Source of the DNA: an uncultured Erysipelotrichaceae bacterium
GTDB taxonomy: Bacteria; Bacillota_I; Bacilli_A; Erysipelotrichales; Erysipelotrichaceae
Reading direction: 5' to 3'
DNA: 46,091 nt
NCBI GenBank assembly: GCA_946537835.1
Contig: CAMNGB010000002.1
Location: 1-46,091 of the forward strand
Within the stretch, counting starts at the first letter, position 1, and each line of letters starts with the position of its first letter. The notes under the pieces are model-generated. The model ran no database searches. It saw nothing but the letters and a program-made list of their open reading frames with translations, and had not been told where the DNA came from. Position numbers and translations under genes: made by a program. Shown in pieces: positions 15,791-25,103 of this stretch.

Positions 15791-15910
15791 ATGGCAGAAA
15801 TGTTCAGACTTTTCCAGGAAAAAAAGAATCACGGCGCAGCAGAGTTCATCTGCCGGCCGGCCGGGGTTTTTTCATACGGAAACCGTGAAGGACAGTATCA
15901 GACCCGTTAA
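15791..15910 (+). CDS. Purine-operon leader ORF (39 codons)
   Basis: ATG 15791 follows an excellent site, GGAAAGGAGTTTT, and opens a 39-codon frame ending in TAA at 15908-15910. The product begins MAEMFRLFQEKKNHG and ends NREGQYQTR; I recognise no family. It is probably a leader peptide rather than a working protein. The frame runs through a terminator-like hairpin (15839-15872), and its stop codon lies 4 nt before a second, stronger terminator (15915-15949) that itself sits just before the purE ribosome binding site. A ribosome at the stop would cover the left arm of that second hairpin. Translation of this frame could therefore control read-through into purE. That mechanism is inferred. Confidence 0.6.
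   Translation: MAEMFRLFQEKKNHGAAEFICRPAGVFSYGNREGQYQTR
15839..15872 (+). terminator. Terminator-like hairpin inside the pur leader ORF
   Basis: GCAGA/TCTGC with loop GTTCA is followed by the GC-rich self-complementary run CGGCCGGCCGG and then six T (15867-15872). It could stop transcription when the leader ORF is untranslated. Confidence 0.5.
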
Positions 15911-15914
15911 ACAG

Positions 15915-15949
15915 CAGCCTATGGATTTTATCCACAGGCTGTTTTATTT
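15915..15949 (+). terminator. Attenuator terminator just before purE
   Basis: The arms CAGCCT and TGGAT pair with ATCCA and AGGCTG, leaving one A/C mismatch and a TTT loop. TTTTATTT follows, then the purE site GGAAGGAG. A strong intrinsic terminator placed between promoter and first structural gene indicates attenuation control of the pur operon. Confidence 0.75.
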
Positions 15950-15963
15950 GGAAGGAGACAGAC

Positions 15964-16461
15964 ATGAAGAAAGTCGCAATTATCATGGGCTCAGACAGCG
16001 ATCTGCCGGTCATGGCGAAAGCTGTCAAGGTGCTGGCTGACTACGGCATCCCCTATGAGGCTCACATCTATTCCGCCCACCGCACTCCGGAAGAGGTTTC
16101 GGAATTTGCGGAAACAGCACGTGAAAACGGATTCGGCGTCATTATTGCCGGCGCCGGCATGGCAGCGGCTCTGGCCGGAGTGCTGGCCGGACATACGACC
16201 ATCCCGGTCATCGGTGTACCGCTGAAATCGGCTGTTCTGGACGGAGTTGACGCCCTGTATTCCACCGTCATGATGCCGAGCGGCATCCCGGTAGCCACCG
16301 TTGCCATTGACGGATCGAAAAACGCTGCCTATCTGGCGGCAGAGATTCTGGCCCTCAGTGACGATGAGCTTGCCGAAAAGATTGCGGCTGACCGCAGGAA
16401 ACAGAGAGACAATGTTCTGAAAAAGGATGCCGGCCTGGCCGAGCGCCTGAAGGAATTCTGA
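15964..16461 (+). CDS. purE: N5-carboxyaminoimidazole ribonucleotide mutase
   Basis: PurE moves the carboxyl group of N5-CAIR to form CAIR in de novo purine synthesis. The 165-residue length and motifs are typical of the class I bacterial enzyme: [20 protein letters not shown] and [15 protein letters not shown]. Its usual partner PurK, which makes N5-CAIR, is not in the window. First structural gene of the operon, it follows the attenuator by 14 nt, with GGAAGGAG as ribosome binding site. Confidence 0.97.
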   Translation: MKKVAIIMGSDSDLPVMAKAVKVLADYGIPYEAHIYSAHRTPEEVSEFAETARENGFGVIIAGAGMAAALAGVLAGHTTIPVIGVPLKSAVLDGVDALYSTVMMPSGIPVATVAIDGSKNAAYLAAEILALSDDELAEKIAADRRKQRDNVLKKDAGLAERLKEF

Positions 16462-16477
16462 GAAAGGATACAGACAT

Positions 16478-17524
16478 ATGGAAAAAAGTTACAGTGACAG
16501 CTACAAGGAAGCCGGAGTTGACGTAACTGCCGGCTACAAGGCAGTGGAACTGATGAAGCAGCATGTCGCCCGCACTTCCGTTCCCGGTGTCATGGAAGGC
16601 ATCGGCGGATTCGGCGGCCTGTTTGCGCCGCAGCTGGAAGGCTATGAGAAACCGGTGCTGGTTTCCGGCACCGACGGCGTCGGCACCAAGGTCAAGCTGG
16701 CCTTCATGCTGGACAGGCATGATACGGTCGGCATCGACTGTGTTGCCATGTGCGTCAACGATATCGTCTGTACCGGCGGTGCGCCGATGTTCTTCCTGGA
16801 CTATATTGCCTGCGGCAAAAATGTTCCGGAAAAGATTGCGGCAATTGTCAGCGGTGTGGCAGAGGGCTGTGTACAGGCCGGATGTGCTCTGGTCGGCGGT
16901 GAGACTGCCGAGCATCCCGGACTGATGGCAGAAGATGAATATGATCTGGCCGGCTTCTCGGTCGGCATCGTCGATGAGAAGAAGATTCTCGACAAGACAA
17001 ATGTCAGAGCCGGTGACGTGATCATCGGCCTGGCTTCGACCGGTGTGCATTCCAACGGTTTCTCCCTGGTCAGAAAGGTATTCGATATTGAACACAGCAA
17101 TGCGATTCACGAATATGCCGAAGAACTGGGAGCTCCGCTGGGCGAAGTGCTGCTGACACCGACAAAGATCTATGTAAAGCCGATCCTGAAGCTTCTGAAG
17201 GAAGTGAACGTCAAGTCGATCGCCCATATTACCGGCGGCGGTTTCTATGAAAACCTGCCGCGTGCCTATGGTGAGAACCTGAGCGCTGTCGTTCACAAGG
17301 GAACCTGGGAAGTGCTGCCGGTTTTCAGACTGATTTCAAAGGTCGGCAATATTCCCGAACATGATATGTACAACACGTTCAACATGGGTATCGGCATGGC
17401 TGTCATCGTTTCCGCCGAAGATGCCGACAGAACGATTGCCGTTCTGCAGGAAGCCGGCGTAAAGGCGAGCCGCATCGGCGAAATGACGGAAGGTGACCAT
17501 TCGGTCATCATCGAGGAAAACTGA
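16478..17524 (+). CDS. purM: Phosphoribosylformylglycinamidine cyclo-ligase (AIR synthetase)
   Basis: PurM closes the imidazole ring of FGAM to form AIR, using ATP. The 348-residue protein shows the family N-terminus [19 protein letters not shown], the ATP/substrate loop [15 protein letters not shown], and [11 protein letters not shown]. Other blocks are [10 protein letters not shown] and [12 protein letters not shown]. It lies 16 nt after purE, with a GAAAGGA site, and is followed after 1 nt by purN, which suggests coupled translation. Confidence 0.97.
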   Translation: MEKSYSDSYKEAGVDVTAGYKAVELMKQHVARTSVPGVMEGIGGFGGLFAPQLEGYEKPVLVSGTDGVGTKVKLAFMLDRHDTVGIDCVAMCVNDIVCTGGAPMFFLDYIACGKNVPEKIAAIVSGVAEGCVQAGCALVGGETAEHPGLMAEDEYDLAGFSVGIVDEKKILDKTNVRAGDVIIGLASTGVHSNGFSLVRKVFDIEHSNAIHEYAEELGAPLGEVLLTPTKIYVKPILKLLKEVNVKSIAHITGGGFYENLPRAYGENLSAVVHKGTWEVLPVFRLISKVGNIPEHDMYNTFNMGIGMAVIVSAEDADRTIAVLQEAGVKASRIGEMTEGDHSVIIEEN

Positions 17525-17525
17525 G

Positions 17526-18131
17526 ATGACCAGGATCGCAGTCATGGTCAGCGGCGGCGGAACCAACCTGCAGGCACTGCTTGATGCGGCTGCCCGCAAT
17601 GAGATTCCGCACGGCGAGTTTGCCCTGGTCATTGCCAGCACTGCCAAGGCCTATGCGCTGGAAAGAGCCGCAAAGGCCGGCATTGAAAGCACGGTCGTGC
17701 GGCGGAAGGATTACGGCAGCCAGGATGAATTCGATCAGGCCATTGTCGACGTTCTGCACGAGCATGACATTGACATGGTGATTCTGGCCGGATATCTGAG
17801 CATTCTCGGCGAGGTCATGATCAATGCCTACCGCGACCGCATTATCAATATTCATCCGTCCCTGATTCCGAGTTTCTGCGGAAAGGGATTCTACGGCCTT
17901 AAGGTACATGAGGCAGCCCTGGAAAGAGGCGTCAGGGTAACCGGTGCCACCGTGCATCTCGTCAATGAGATTCCCGACGGCGGCCGGATCCTGCTGCAGA
18001 AGGCAGTCGCCGTCGAAGACGGTGATACACCGGAAGTGCTGCAGAGACGCGTCATGGAACAGGCAGAATGGATTTTACTGCCGCAGGCAGCGGAAATGCT
18101 GGCGCGGCAGCTGGAGGAGGATAAAAGATGA
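17526..18131 (+). CDS. purN: Phosphoribosylglycinamide formyltransferase (GAR transformylase)
   Basis: PurN transfers a formyl group from 10-formyl-tetrahydrofolate to GAR. The 201-residue protein begins with MVSGGGTNLQAL and contains the catalytic stretch INIHPSLIPSF, with Asn and His, followed by GATVHLV and DGGRILLQ with the catalytic Asp. The frame is open further upstream inside purM, but ATG 17526 matches the normal N-terminus and starts one base after the purM stop. Its end overlaps the next gene by ATGA. Confidence 0.96.
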   Translation: MTRIAVMVSGGGTNLQALLDAAARNEIPHGEFALVIASTAKAYALERAAKAGIESTVVRRKDYGSQDEFDQAIVDVLHEHDIDMVILAGYLSILGEVMINAYRDRIINIHPSLIPSFCGKGFYGLKVHEAALERGVRVTGATVHLVNEIPDGGRILLQKAVAVEDGDTPEVLQRRVMEQAEWILLPQAAEMLARQLEEDKR

Positions 18132-18832
18132 AAGCAGTGAATTTATTTGATTACCTGAAGAACAACGAATATCCCGGCCGCGGCATTGCCGTAGGCCGTA
18201 CACCGTGCGGAAAGAAAATGCGCATTGCCTACTTCATCATGGGCCGCAGCGAAAACAGCCGCAACCGTGTCTTCATTGAAGACGGCGCCGGCATCCGCAC
18301 CGAAGCATTTGATCCTTCAAAGATGGTCGATCCTTCACTGATCATCTACGCACCGGTACGTGTATACGGCGATACGCAGATCGTCACCAACGGCGATCAG
18401 ACCGATACGGTATATGATTTCCTGGCTGCAGGCAAAACGTTTGAAGATGCGCTGCGCACCAGAACATTTGAGCCGGACGGACCGAACTGGACACCGCGCA
18501 TTTCCGCCGCTGTCAAAGGTGCCGGCTATATGATGTCGATCCTCAAGAGTGCCGGCGGCAATGAAAATGCCGTTCACCGTCAGTTCTTTGACTTCACGGA
18601 TGAACTGCCGGGCTGCGGACATATCATTCACACCTATAAGGAAAACGGAAATCCGATTCCTTCCTTCGAAGGCGAACCGGTGCTCTGGGAAATGGTGAAG
18701 GAATCCTTTGATGACTTCAGCGATCATGTCTGGGAAGCTCTGAATGAAGACAACAAGGTTTCCCTGTTTACCCGTCAGATCAGCCTGGAAGACGGAACTG
18801 TCGAAACCAGGATCTATAACAAGAACAAGTAA
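18128..18832 (+). CDS. purO: IMP cyclohydrolase, PurO type
   Basis: The 234-residue protein matches the PurO-like IMP cyclohydrolase family, which closes FAICAR to IMP, the last step of the pathway. Family features include the N-terminal NNEYPGRGIAVGRT, the segment MGRSENSRNRVF and FEPDGPNWTPRISA. In most bacteria this activity is the N-terminal domain of bifunctional PurH, which has an unrelated fold. Here the separate PurO-type enzyme, first known from archaea and also present in some anaerobic Bacillota, is encoded next to a free-standing formyltransferase. It overlaps purN by 4 nt. Confidence 0.88.
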   Translation: MKAVNLFDYLKNNEYPGRGIAVGRTPCGKKMRIAYFIMGRSENSRNRVFIEDGAGIRTEAFDPSKMVDPSLIIYAPVRVYGDTQIVTNGDQTDTVYDFLAAGKTFEDALRTRTFEPDGPNWTPRISAAVKGAGYMMSILKSAGGNENAVHRQFFDFTDELPGCGHIIHTYKENGNPIPSFEGEPVLWEMVKESFDDFSDHVWEALNEDNKVSLFTRQISLEDGTVETRIYNKNK

Positions 18833-18847
18833 GAAGGAGAAAAGAAC

Positions 18848-20023
18848 ATGGCTAAGGAACTTGAACTGAAATACGGCTGCAACCCCAACCAGAAACCGTC
18901 CCGCATTTTTGTCGAGGAAGGTGAACTGCCTGTCACTGTCCTGAGCGGACGCCCGGGCTACATCAACTTCATGGATGCCCTGAACAGCTGGCAGCTGGTC
19001 AAAGAACTCAAGGAAGCAACAGGTCTTCCTTCTGCCGCAAGCTTCAAGCATGTATCACCGGCCGGCGCTGCTGTCGGTCTGCCGCTGAGCGATGTGGAAA
19101 GACAGATCTATTTCACCGGCACGAAGGAGCTTTCTCCGATTGCCTGTGCCTATGCCAGAGCCAGAGGTGCCGACCGCATGAGCTCCTACGGTGACTGGGC
19201 AGCTCTTTCCGATATCTGCGATGCCGATACAGCCCGTCTGATCCGCCGCGAAGTTTCCGACGGTGTCATTGCCCCGGGCTATACCGATGAAGCACTGGAG
19301 ATCCTGAAGGCAAAGAGAAACGGCAGCTATAACGTCGTACAGATCGATCCGGACTATGTGCCGGCAAAGCTGGAACGCAAGATGGTCTTCGGCATTACCT
19401 TTGAACAGGGACGCAACGACATCAAGATCGATGATTCTCTGTTTACCAATATCGTGACAGCGAACAAGAACCTGCCGGAGAGTGCCGTGCGGGATCTGAA
19501 GATCGCCCTGATCACACTGAAATATACCCAGTCCAACTCTGTCTGTTATGTCAAGAACGGGCAGGCCATCGGTGTCGGTGCCGGCCAGCAGTCCCGCGTA
19601 CACTGCACAAGACTGGCCGGTCAGAAGGCTGACAACTGGTGGATGCGCCAGAATCCGAAGGTTCTGAATCTGCCGTTCCGCAAGGACATCAAGAGACCGG
19701 ACCGCGACAATACGATCGATGTCTATATCGGTGAGGAATACGAAGATGTCCTCAGAGACGGTGTCTGGGAACAGTTCTTTACCGAAAAGCCGGAGCCGCT
19801 GACAGTGCAGGAAAAGAAGGACTGGCTGGCACAGAATACGGATGTAGCACTCGGCTCCGACGCATTCTTCCCGTTCGGCGACAATATCGAGCGTGCTCAC
19901 AAGAGCGGTGTCTGCTATATTGCCGAACCGGGCGGATCCATCCGTGACGACAATGTCATCGAGACCTGTGACCGTTACGGCATCACCATGGTCTTCAACG
20001 GAGTACGTCTGTTCCATCACTGA
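18848..20023 (+). CDS. Stand-alone AICAR formyltransferase (PurH C-terminal-domain type, PurV)
   Basis: The 391-residue protein is the formyltransferase half of PurH without the cyclohydrolase half. It formylates AICAR with 10-formyl-tetrahydrofolate. The catalytic block SFKHVSPAGAAVGLP carries the Lys-His pair, and the C-terminal part contains GVGAGQQSRVHCTRLA and SDAFFPFGDNIE. It has the shortened form seen when PurO is used as a separate enzyme. The two genes lie 15 nt apart, with AAGAAGGAGA as ribosome binding site. This pairing explains the absence of a full-length purH here. Confidence 0.93.
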   Translation: MAKELELKYGCNPNQKPSRIFVEEGELPVTVLSGRPGYINFMDALNSWQLVKELKEATGLPSAASFKHVSPAGAAVGLPLSDVERQIYFTGTKELSPIACAYARARGADRMSSYGDWAALSDICDADTARLIRREVSDGVIAPGYTDEALEILKAKRNGSYNVVQIDPDYVPAKLERKMVFGITFEQGRNDIKIDDSLFTNIVTANKNLPESAVRDLKIALITLKYTQSNSVCYVKNGQAIGVGAGQQSRVHCTRLAGQKADNWWMRQNPKVLNLPFRKDIKRPDRDNTIDVYIGEEYEDVLRDGVWEQFFTEKPEPLTVQEKKDWLAQNTDVALGSDAFFPFGDNIERAHKSGVCYIAEPGGSIRDDNVIETCDRYGITMVFNGVRLFHH

Positions 20024-20037
20024 TCGGAGGTATTGAC

Positions 20038-21312
20038 ATGAGAGTTCTCGTAGTCGGATCGGGCGGCCGCGAACATGCGGTCATCCGGAAACTGAAAGAA
20101 AACAAAGATATTGAGCAGATCATCTGCGCTCCCGGCAACGGCGGCATCGCCGCGGATGCCGAGTGCGTGAACATCAAGGCAACGGATGTGATCGGCATGG
20201 CAGACTATGCCACGTCCAATGACATTGATTTTGTTGTCGTGACACCGGATGATCCGCTGGCTCTGGGTATGGTCGATGCCATTGAAGCCAGAGGCATTCC
20301 CTGTTTCGGACCGCTGAAGAATGCGGCAGTCATCGAGGCTTCCAAGGTTTTCTCCAAGAATCTGATGAAGAAATACGGCATTCCGACCGCAGCCTATGAA
20401 GTGTTCGACGATGCCGGAAAGGCACTTGCCTATATTCTGGAAAGAAATCAGTACCCGGCTGTCATCAAGGCGGACGGTCTGGCCCTCGGCAAAGGTGTGC
20501 TGATTGCCCAGAACGAAGAAGAGGCAAGGGAAGCGGTGAAGGAACTGATGGTTGACCATTCCTTCGGCACCGCCGGAAACCGGGTCGTTGTGGAAGACTT
20601 CATGACCGGTCCGGAAGTATCGGTTCTGGCATTTACCGACGGAAAGGTCATCTGCCCGATGGTTTCATCGATGGATCATAAGCGGGCCAATGACAATGAC
20701 GAAGGTCTGAATACCGGCGGCATGGGCACGATTGCGCCTTCGCCGTTCTATACCGAAGCAGTTGCCGGAAGGTGCATGAAGGAAATCTTTGAGCCTACGG
20801 TTGCGGCCATGAATGCCGAAGGCAGAACGTTCCGCGGCTGTCTGTATTTCGGTCTGATGATCACACCGGACGGACCGAAGGTCGTGGAATACAACTGCCG
20901 TTTCGGTGATCCCGAAACCCAGGTGGTTCTGCCGCTGCTGAAAACGGATCTGTTTACGATCATGCAGGCCTGCCATGACGGCACCCTCGGTGATCTGAAT
21001 ATTGAATGGCGTGATCAGGCATGTGCCTGTGTCATTGAAGCTTCCGGCGGCTATCCGCAGAGCTATGCCAAGGGCTATGAAATTCACGGCCTGGATGAAA
21101 ACGGCCAGCATGAAGGTGTTACGGTCTATCATGCCGGCACGAAGCTGGAAGACGGAAAATATCTGACCAACGGCGGCCGTGTGCTCGGCATTACGGCTCT
21201 GGGAAATAACCTGAACGAAGCGCTGGACAAGGCCTATGCGGCAGTGAAGGAAATCGGCTTCAGGGATATGCATTACCGTACCGATATCGGCGGAAAGTTG
21301 AGGAATCTCTGA
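20038..21312 (+). CDS. purD: Phosphoribosylamine--glycine ligase (GAR synthetase)
   Basis: PurD joins phosphoribosylamine and glycine with ATP to form GAR. The 424-residue ATP-grasp enzyme starts VLVVGSGGREHAVI and shows the grasp-domain blocks YPAVIKADGLALGKGV, LNTGGMGTIAPSP and VVEYNCRFGDPETQ. It lies 14 nt after the AICAR formyltransferase gene behind a GGAGG site. Its stop codon shares one base with the purL start (TGATG), so the two are probably translationally coupled. Confidence 0.97.
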   Translation: MRVLVVGSGGREHAVIRKLKENKDIEQIICAPGNGGIAADAECVNIKATDVIGMADYATSNDIDFVVVTPDDPLALGMVDAIEARGIPCFGPLKNAAVIEASKVFSKNLMKKYGIPTAAYEVFDDAGKALAYILERNQYPAVIKADGLALGKGVLIAQNEEEAREAVKELMVDHSFGTAGNRVVVEDFMTGPEVSVLAFTDGKVICPMVSSMDHKRANDNDEGLNTGGMGTIAPSPFYTEAVAGRCMKEIFEPTVAAMNAEGRTFRGCLYFGLMITPDGPKVVEYNCRFGDPETQVVLPLLKTDLFTIMQACHDGTLGDLNIEWRDQACACVIEASGGYPQSYAKGYEIHGLDENGQHEGVTVYHAGTKLEDGKYLTNGGRVLGITALGNNLNEALDKAYAAVKEIGFRDMHYRTDIGGKLRNL

Positions 21313-24300
21313 TGACTGTATACCGCTGTTTTGTAGAAAAAAAGCAACCGTTTGCGGTTGAGGCAGCCGGTGTCAGAAACGACCTGAAAACTGCCCTGCG
21401 CAACGATCATGTCGAATCCGTCAGAGTGCTGAACCGCTATGATCTGGAAAATATCGAAGAGCAGGACTATCTGAATTCCCGCTATACGATTCTCTCCGAA
21501 CCGCAGGTTGATGATCTGTACGAAGAGGAAGCTCCGGAACCGGAAAAGGACGAATGGGTGCTGGCGGTGGAATACCTGCCCGGCCAGTTCGACCAGCGTG
21601 CCGATTCCTGTGCCCAGTGCATCCAGCTGGCAACGATGCGGCAGCGTCCCGACGTCCGTACAGCCAGGATCTATTACATTGCCGGAAAGCTGAATGACAG
21701 CGACAAGGCAAGGATCAGGGAAACACTGATCAACCCGGTCGAAGCCCGTGAAGCTGCACTGGCAAAGCCGGAAACGATTCTTCAGAAATATCCGAAGCCG
21801 GATCTGCCGAAAGTGCTGGACGGCTTCAGGAAAATGGACGAAGAAGCCAGAAAGAATTTCTGCAGTGAAATGGGCCTGGCCATGGATATGGCAGATCTTG
21901 CCTTCCTGCAGGACTATTTCAGAAATGAGGAAAAGCGTGATCCGACGATCACCGAAGTGCGTGTGATCGATACCTACTGGAGCGATCACTGCCGCCATAC
22001 AACATTCAACACGATTCTTGAAAATATCGAGATCGAACCTGAATATATCAAAAAGACATATGACAGCTATCTTGAACTGAGAAAGAAGATCTATGCCGGA
22101 AAAGACGCAAAGCCGGTATCACTCTGGGATCTGGCTACGATCGGCGCCAAGGCGCTGAAGGCTTCCGGAAAACTGAAGGATCTGGATGAGTCGGAAGAAA
22201 TCAATGCCTGTTCGGTAAAGATCACAGTGGACGTGGACGGCAGGGATGAAGACTGGCTGCTCATGTTCAAGAATGAAACGCATAACCATCCGACCGAAAT
22301 CGAACCGTTCGGCGGAGCAGCAACGTGTCTCGGCGGCGCGATCCGCGATCCGCTGTCCGGCCGCAGCTATGTCTATCAGGCGATGCGTGTCACCGGTGCT
22401 GCCAATCCGCTGACACCGGTGGAAGAGACACTGCACGGCAAACTGCCGCAGCGCAAGATCGTAACAACGGCAGCTGCCGGCTACAGTTCCTACGGCAACC
22501 AGATCGGTCTGGCGACCGGACATGTCCATGAACTCTATCATCCGGGCTATGTTGCCAAGCGTATGGAAGTCGGTGCCGTACTCGGAGCCGCACCGGCGGA
22601 AAATGTTGTCCGCGAAAGACCGCAGCCGGGTGATGTTGTCATCCTGCTGGGCGGCCGCACCGGCCGTGACGGATGCGGCGGCGCAACCGGTTCAAGCAAA
22701 TCCCATACGGTGGAATCGCTGGAAACATGCGGTGCCGAAGTACAGAAGGGCAATGCCCCGGAAGAGCGCAAGCTGCAGAGACTGTTCCGCAATCCGAAAG
22801 CCACACGGCTGATCAAGCGGTGCAATGACTTCGGTGCCGGCGGTGTATCCGTTGCCATCGGTGAACTGGCCGACGGTCTGAAGATCAACCTGAGTCTGGT
22901 GCCGAAGAAGTATGAAGGTCTGGACGGCACTGAGCTGGCAATTTCCGAATCGCAGGAGCGCATGGCGGTCGTGACATCGGCAGCCGACGCAAAACGGTTC
23001 CGTGAACTGGCCGACGAAGAAAATCTGGAGTCGACGGTTGTTGCCGAAGTAACGGAAGAAAAGCGTCTGGTCATGGAACTGGACGGTCATACGATTGTTG
23101 ATATCTCCCGTGCATTCCTGGATACCAACGGAGCCAGACGCTATGCCGACGCAAAGATCACGGTGGATGACAAAAAGGAAGAAGCGGCAGAAAGCCGTGA
23201 CTTCAAGCAGCGCTTTACTGATATGGCTGCCGATCTGAACTGCTGTTCACAGAAGGGTCTGGCTGAACGCTTTGACTCAACGATCGGCTCCAATACGGTA
23301 CTGATGCCGTTTGGCGGCAAATGGCAGCTGACACCGGCACAGGCAATGGCCTGCAAGCTGCCGGTGCTGAACGGTGAAACCGGAACGGCTTCACTGATGG
23401 GCTGGGGCTTTGATCCGTATCAGTCCTCGGAAAATCCGTATCTGGCGGCACAGAGCTCTGTCATTACTTCTGTTGCCAAGGTCATTGCGGCCGGCGGCAG
23501 CACGGAAAAATGCTGGATGAGCTTTCAGGAGTTCTTCGGTCACACTTCCAGTGATCCGAAGCGCTGGGGTTCGCCGATGGCGGCACTGCTCGGCGCCCTG
23601 AAGGCACAGCTGAATCTCGGCATTGCGGCAATCGGCGGCAAAGACTCGATGTCCGGAACCTTCGAAAATATCGATGTTCCTCCGACACTGATTTCCTTTG
23701 CGGTATCGACTGCCAGAACCAATAAGATCGTTTCCACCGAATTCAAGGGACCGGATCATTATGTATATCTGCTGAAACCGGTCTATGACGAAAACGGGGA
23801 GCCGTCCTATCCGTCGGTTCTGCATAATTTCCGCACGCTGGAAAACCTGATCAGAGACGATATGGCACTGTCTGTCTGGACGCTGGAAAGAGGCGGAGCT
23901 GCCGAAGGCCTGCTCAAGATGATGGTCGGCAATCATATCGGCTTTGAACTGGATCACGATGCCGACGAAATGAGTCTGTTCGACAAATGTGCAGGTGCTT
24001 TCCTGGTGGAAACCGAGGTGGAACTCTCCGGCTTCCAGCTGCTTGGCCGCACGGTCGAAGATTATGTTTTCCGTACAGACGATACCACCATGAATATGGA
24101 GTACGTACAGGAGAAGTGGGAAGAAACACTGCAGAGTGTGTTCCCGTATCTGACTCCGACCAGCAGCAGCCATGTCGATACTGTCAGCTATGAAGAGCGG
24201 GCAGTCATGCACGCTTCCTATAAGGTAAAGACACCGCAGGTGCTGATCCCGGTTTTCCCGGGCACCAACTGCGAATGGGATACGGCAAGGGCCTTTGAAA

Positions 24301-25031
24301 AGGCCGGTGCCAAGGCAACGATCTATGTAATCCGCAACCGCAGCAGCGAGGAAATCGAAAAAGCAGCAGACGAATTTGCGGCTCTGATTGCCAAATCACA
24401 GATCATTGCCCTGCCGGGCGGATTCTCGGGTGGTGATGAACCGGACGGATCCGGCAAGTTCATTACGGCGTTCTTCCGCAATCCGAAGGTCAAGGCAGCC
24501 GTCAGCGAACTTCTCGATGAAAGGGAAGGTCTGATGTGCGGTATCTGCAACGGTTTCCAGGCGCTGATCAAGCTCGGTCTGGTGCCGTACGGGAAGATCA
24601 TCGATACCGATGAGCACTGTCCGACCCTGACGTTCAATTCCATCGGCCGTCATCAGTCGATGCTGGTAAGGACAAGGGTTGCGTCCGTGAAGTCACCGTG
24701 GCTGCAGTTTGCCGAAGTGGGTGATATTCACCACGTGGCAATTTCCCACGGCGAAGGCAGATTCGTTGCCGAAGACGAAGTGATTTCGGAACTGCTGAAG
24801 AACGGGCAGATCGCAACGCAGTATGTGGATCTGGACGGCAATCCGACCGGAAATGTCCGCTTCAATCCGAACAATTCCTACTATGCTGTTGAAGGAATCA
24901 CATCAAAAGACGGCAGGATCTTCGGCAAGATGGGACACTCCGAACGTTCCGGCAGTGGACTGTACCGGAATATTCCGGATCTGGAACTGCAGGATACGAT
25001 CTTCAGGGGTGCAGTAGCCTATTTCAAATGA
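21312..25031 (+). CDS. purL: Phosphoribosylformylglycinamidine synthase, large single-chain form
   Basis: This enzyme converts FGAR, glutamine and ATP to FGAM. The 1239-residue chain is the large form found in enterobacteria and many clostridia-like Bacillota, in place of separate PurL, PurQ and PurS. Visible parts are an N-terminal PurS-like region, the synthase core with ETHNHPTEIEPFGGAAT and TYWSDHCRHTTF, and a C-terminal glutaminase. The glutaminase has MCGICNGFQ with nucleophile Cys1079 and SHGEGRF with the His/Glu pair. It is the last gene of the operon. purC, purF, purK, purB and purA are not in this window. Confidence 0.97.
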   Translation: MTVYRCFVEKKQPFAVEAAGVRNDLKTALRNDHVESVRVLNRYDLENIEEQDYLNSRYTILSEPQVDDLYEEEAPEPEKDEWVLAVEYLPGQFDQRADSCAQCIQLATMRQRPDVRTARIYYIAGKLNDSDKARIRETLINPVEAREAALAKPETILQKYPKPDLPKVLDGFRKMDEEARKNFCSEMGLAMDMADLAFLQDYFRNEEKRDPTITEVRVIDTYWSDHCRHTTFNTILENIEIEPEYIKKTYDSYLELRKKIYAGKDAKPVSLWDLATIGAKALKASGKLKDLDESEEINACSVKITVDVDGRDEDWLLMFKNETHNHPTEIEPFGGAATCLGGAIRDPLSGRSYVYQAMRVTGAANPLTPVEETLHGKLPQRKIVTTAAAGYSSYGNQIGLATGHVHELYHPGYVAKRMEVGAVLGAAPAENVVRERPQPGDVVILLGGRTGRDGCGGATGSSKSHTVESLETCGAEVQKGNAPEERKLQRLFRNPKATRLIKRCNDFGAGGVSVAIGELADGLKINLSLVPKKYEGLDGTELAISESQERMAVVTSAADAKRFRELADEENLESTVVAEVTEEKRLVMELDGHTIVDISRAFLDTNGARRYADAKITVDDKKEEAAESRDFKQRFTDMAADLNCCSQKGLAERFDSTIGSNTVLMPFGGKWQLTPAQAMACKLPVLNGETGTASLMGWGFDPYQSSENPYLAAQSSVITSVAKVIAAGGSTEKCWMSFQEFFGHTSSDPKRWGSPMAALLGALKAQLNLGIAAIGGKDSMSGTFENIDVPPTLISFAVSTARTNKIVSTEFKGPDHYVYLLKPVYDENGEPSYPSVLHNFRTLENLIRDDMALSVWTLERGGAAEGLLKMMVGNHIGFELDHDADEMSLFDKCAGAFLVETEVELSGFQLLGRTVEDYVFRTDDTTMNMEYVQEKWEETLQSVFPYLTPTSSSHVDTVSYEERAVMHASYKVKTPQVLIPVFPGTNCEWDTARAFEKAGAKATIYVIRNRSSEEIEKAADEFAALIAKSQIIALPGGFSGGDEPDGSGKFITAFFRNPKVKAAVSELLDEREGLMCGICNGFQALIKLGLVPYGKIIDTDEHCPTLTFNSIGRHQSMLVRTRVASVKSPWLQFAEVGDIHHVAISHGEGRFVAEDEVISELLKNGQIATQYVDLDGNPTGNVRFNPNNSYYAVEGITSKDGRIFGKMGHSERSGSGLYRNIPDLELQDTIFRGAVAYFK

Positions 25032-25035
25032 CATG

Positions 25036-25068
25036 AAAAAGTCTGATCGAAAAAGTCAGACTTTTTTT
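25036..25068 (+). terminator. Terminator of the purine operon
   Basis: The long stem AAAAAGTCTGA/TCAGACTTTTT with a 9-nt loop starts 4 nt after the purL stop and ends in seven T. Flanking TGACA/TGTCA could extend the stem. Confidence 0.92.
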
Positions 25069-25097
25069 GTCATGACAGGGGATTCTTTGGTACCATA
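25067..25097 (+). promoter_or_regulatory. Promoter with a GGTACC operator copy, apparently leaderless
   Basis: TTGTCA (25067-25072) and TACCAT (25091-25096) are 18 nt apart. TGG before the -10 makes it extended. The ATG at 25104 is only 7 nt further on, and no Shine-Dalgarno exists. The -10 lies within TTTGGTACCATA (25086-25097), which differs by one base from the palindrome found before the MarR gene at 25629. Confidence 0.6.
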
Positions 25098-25103
25098 GAT
25101 GTC

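Noticed and set aside
15720-15963. Guanine/adenine or PRPP riboswitch before purE.
   Set aside because: The conserved purine-aptamer loop sequences were not found, and the leader is occupied by a small ORF and terminators instead.
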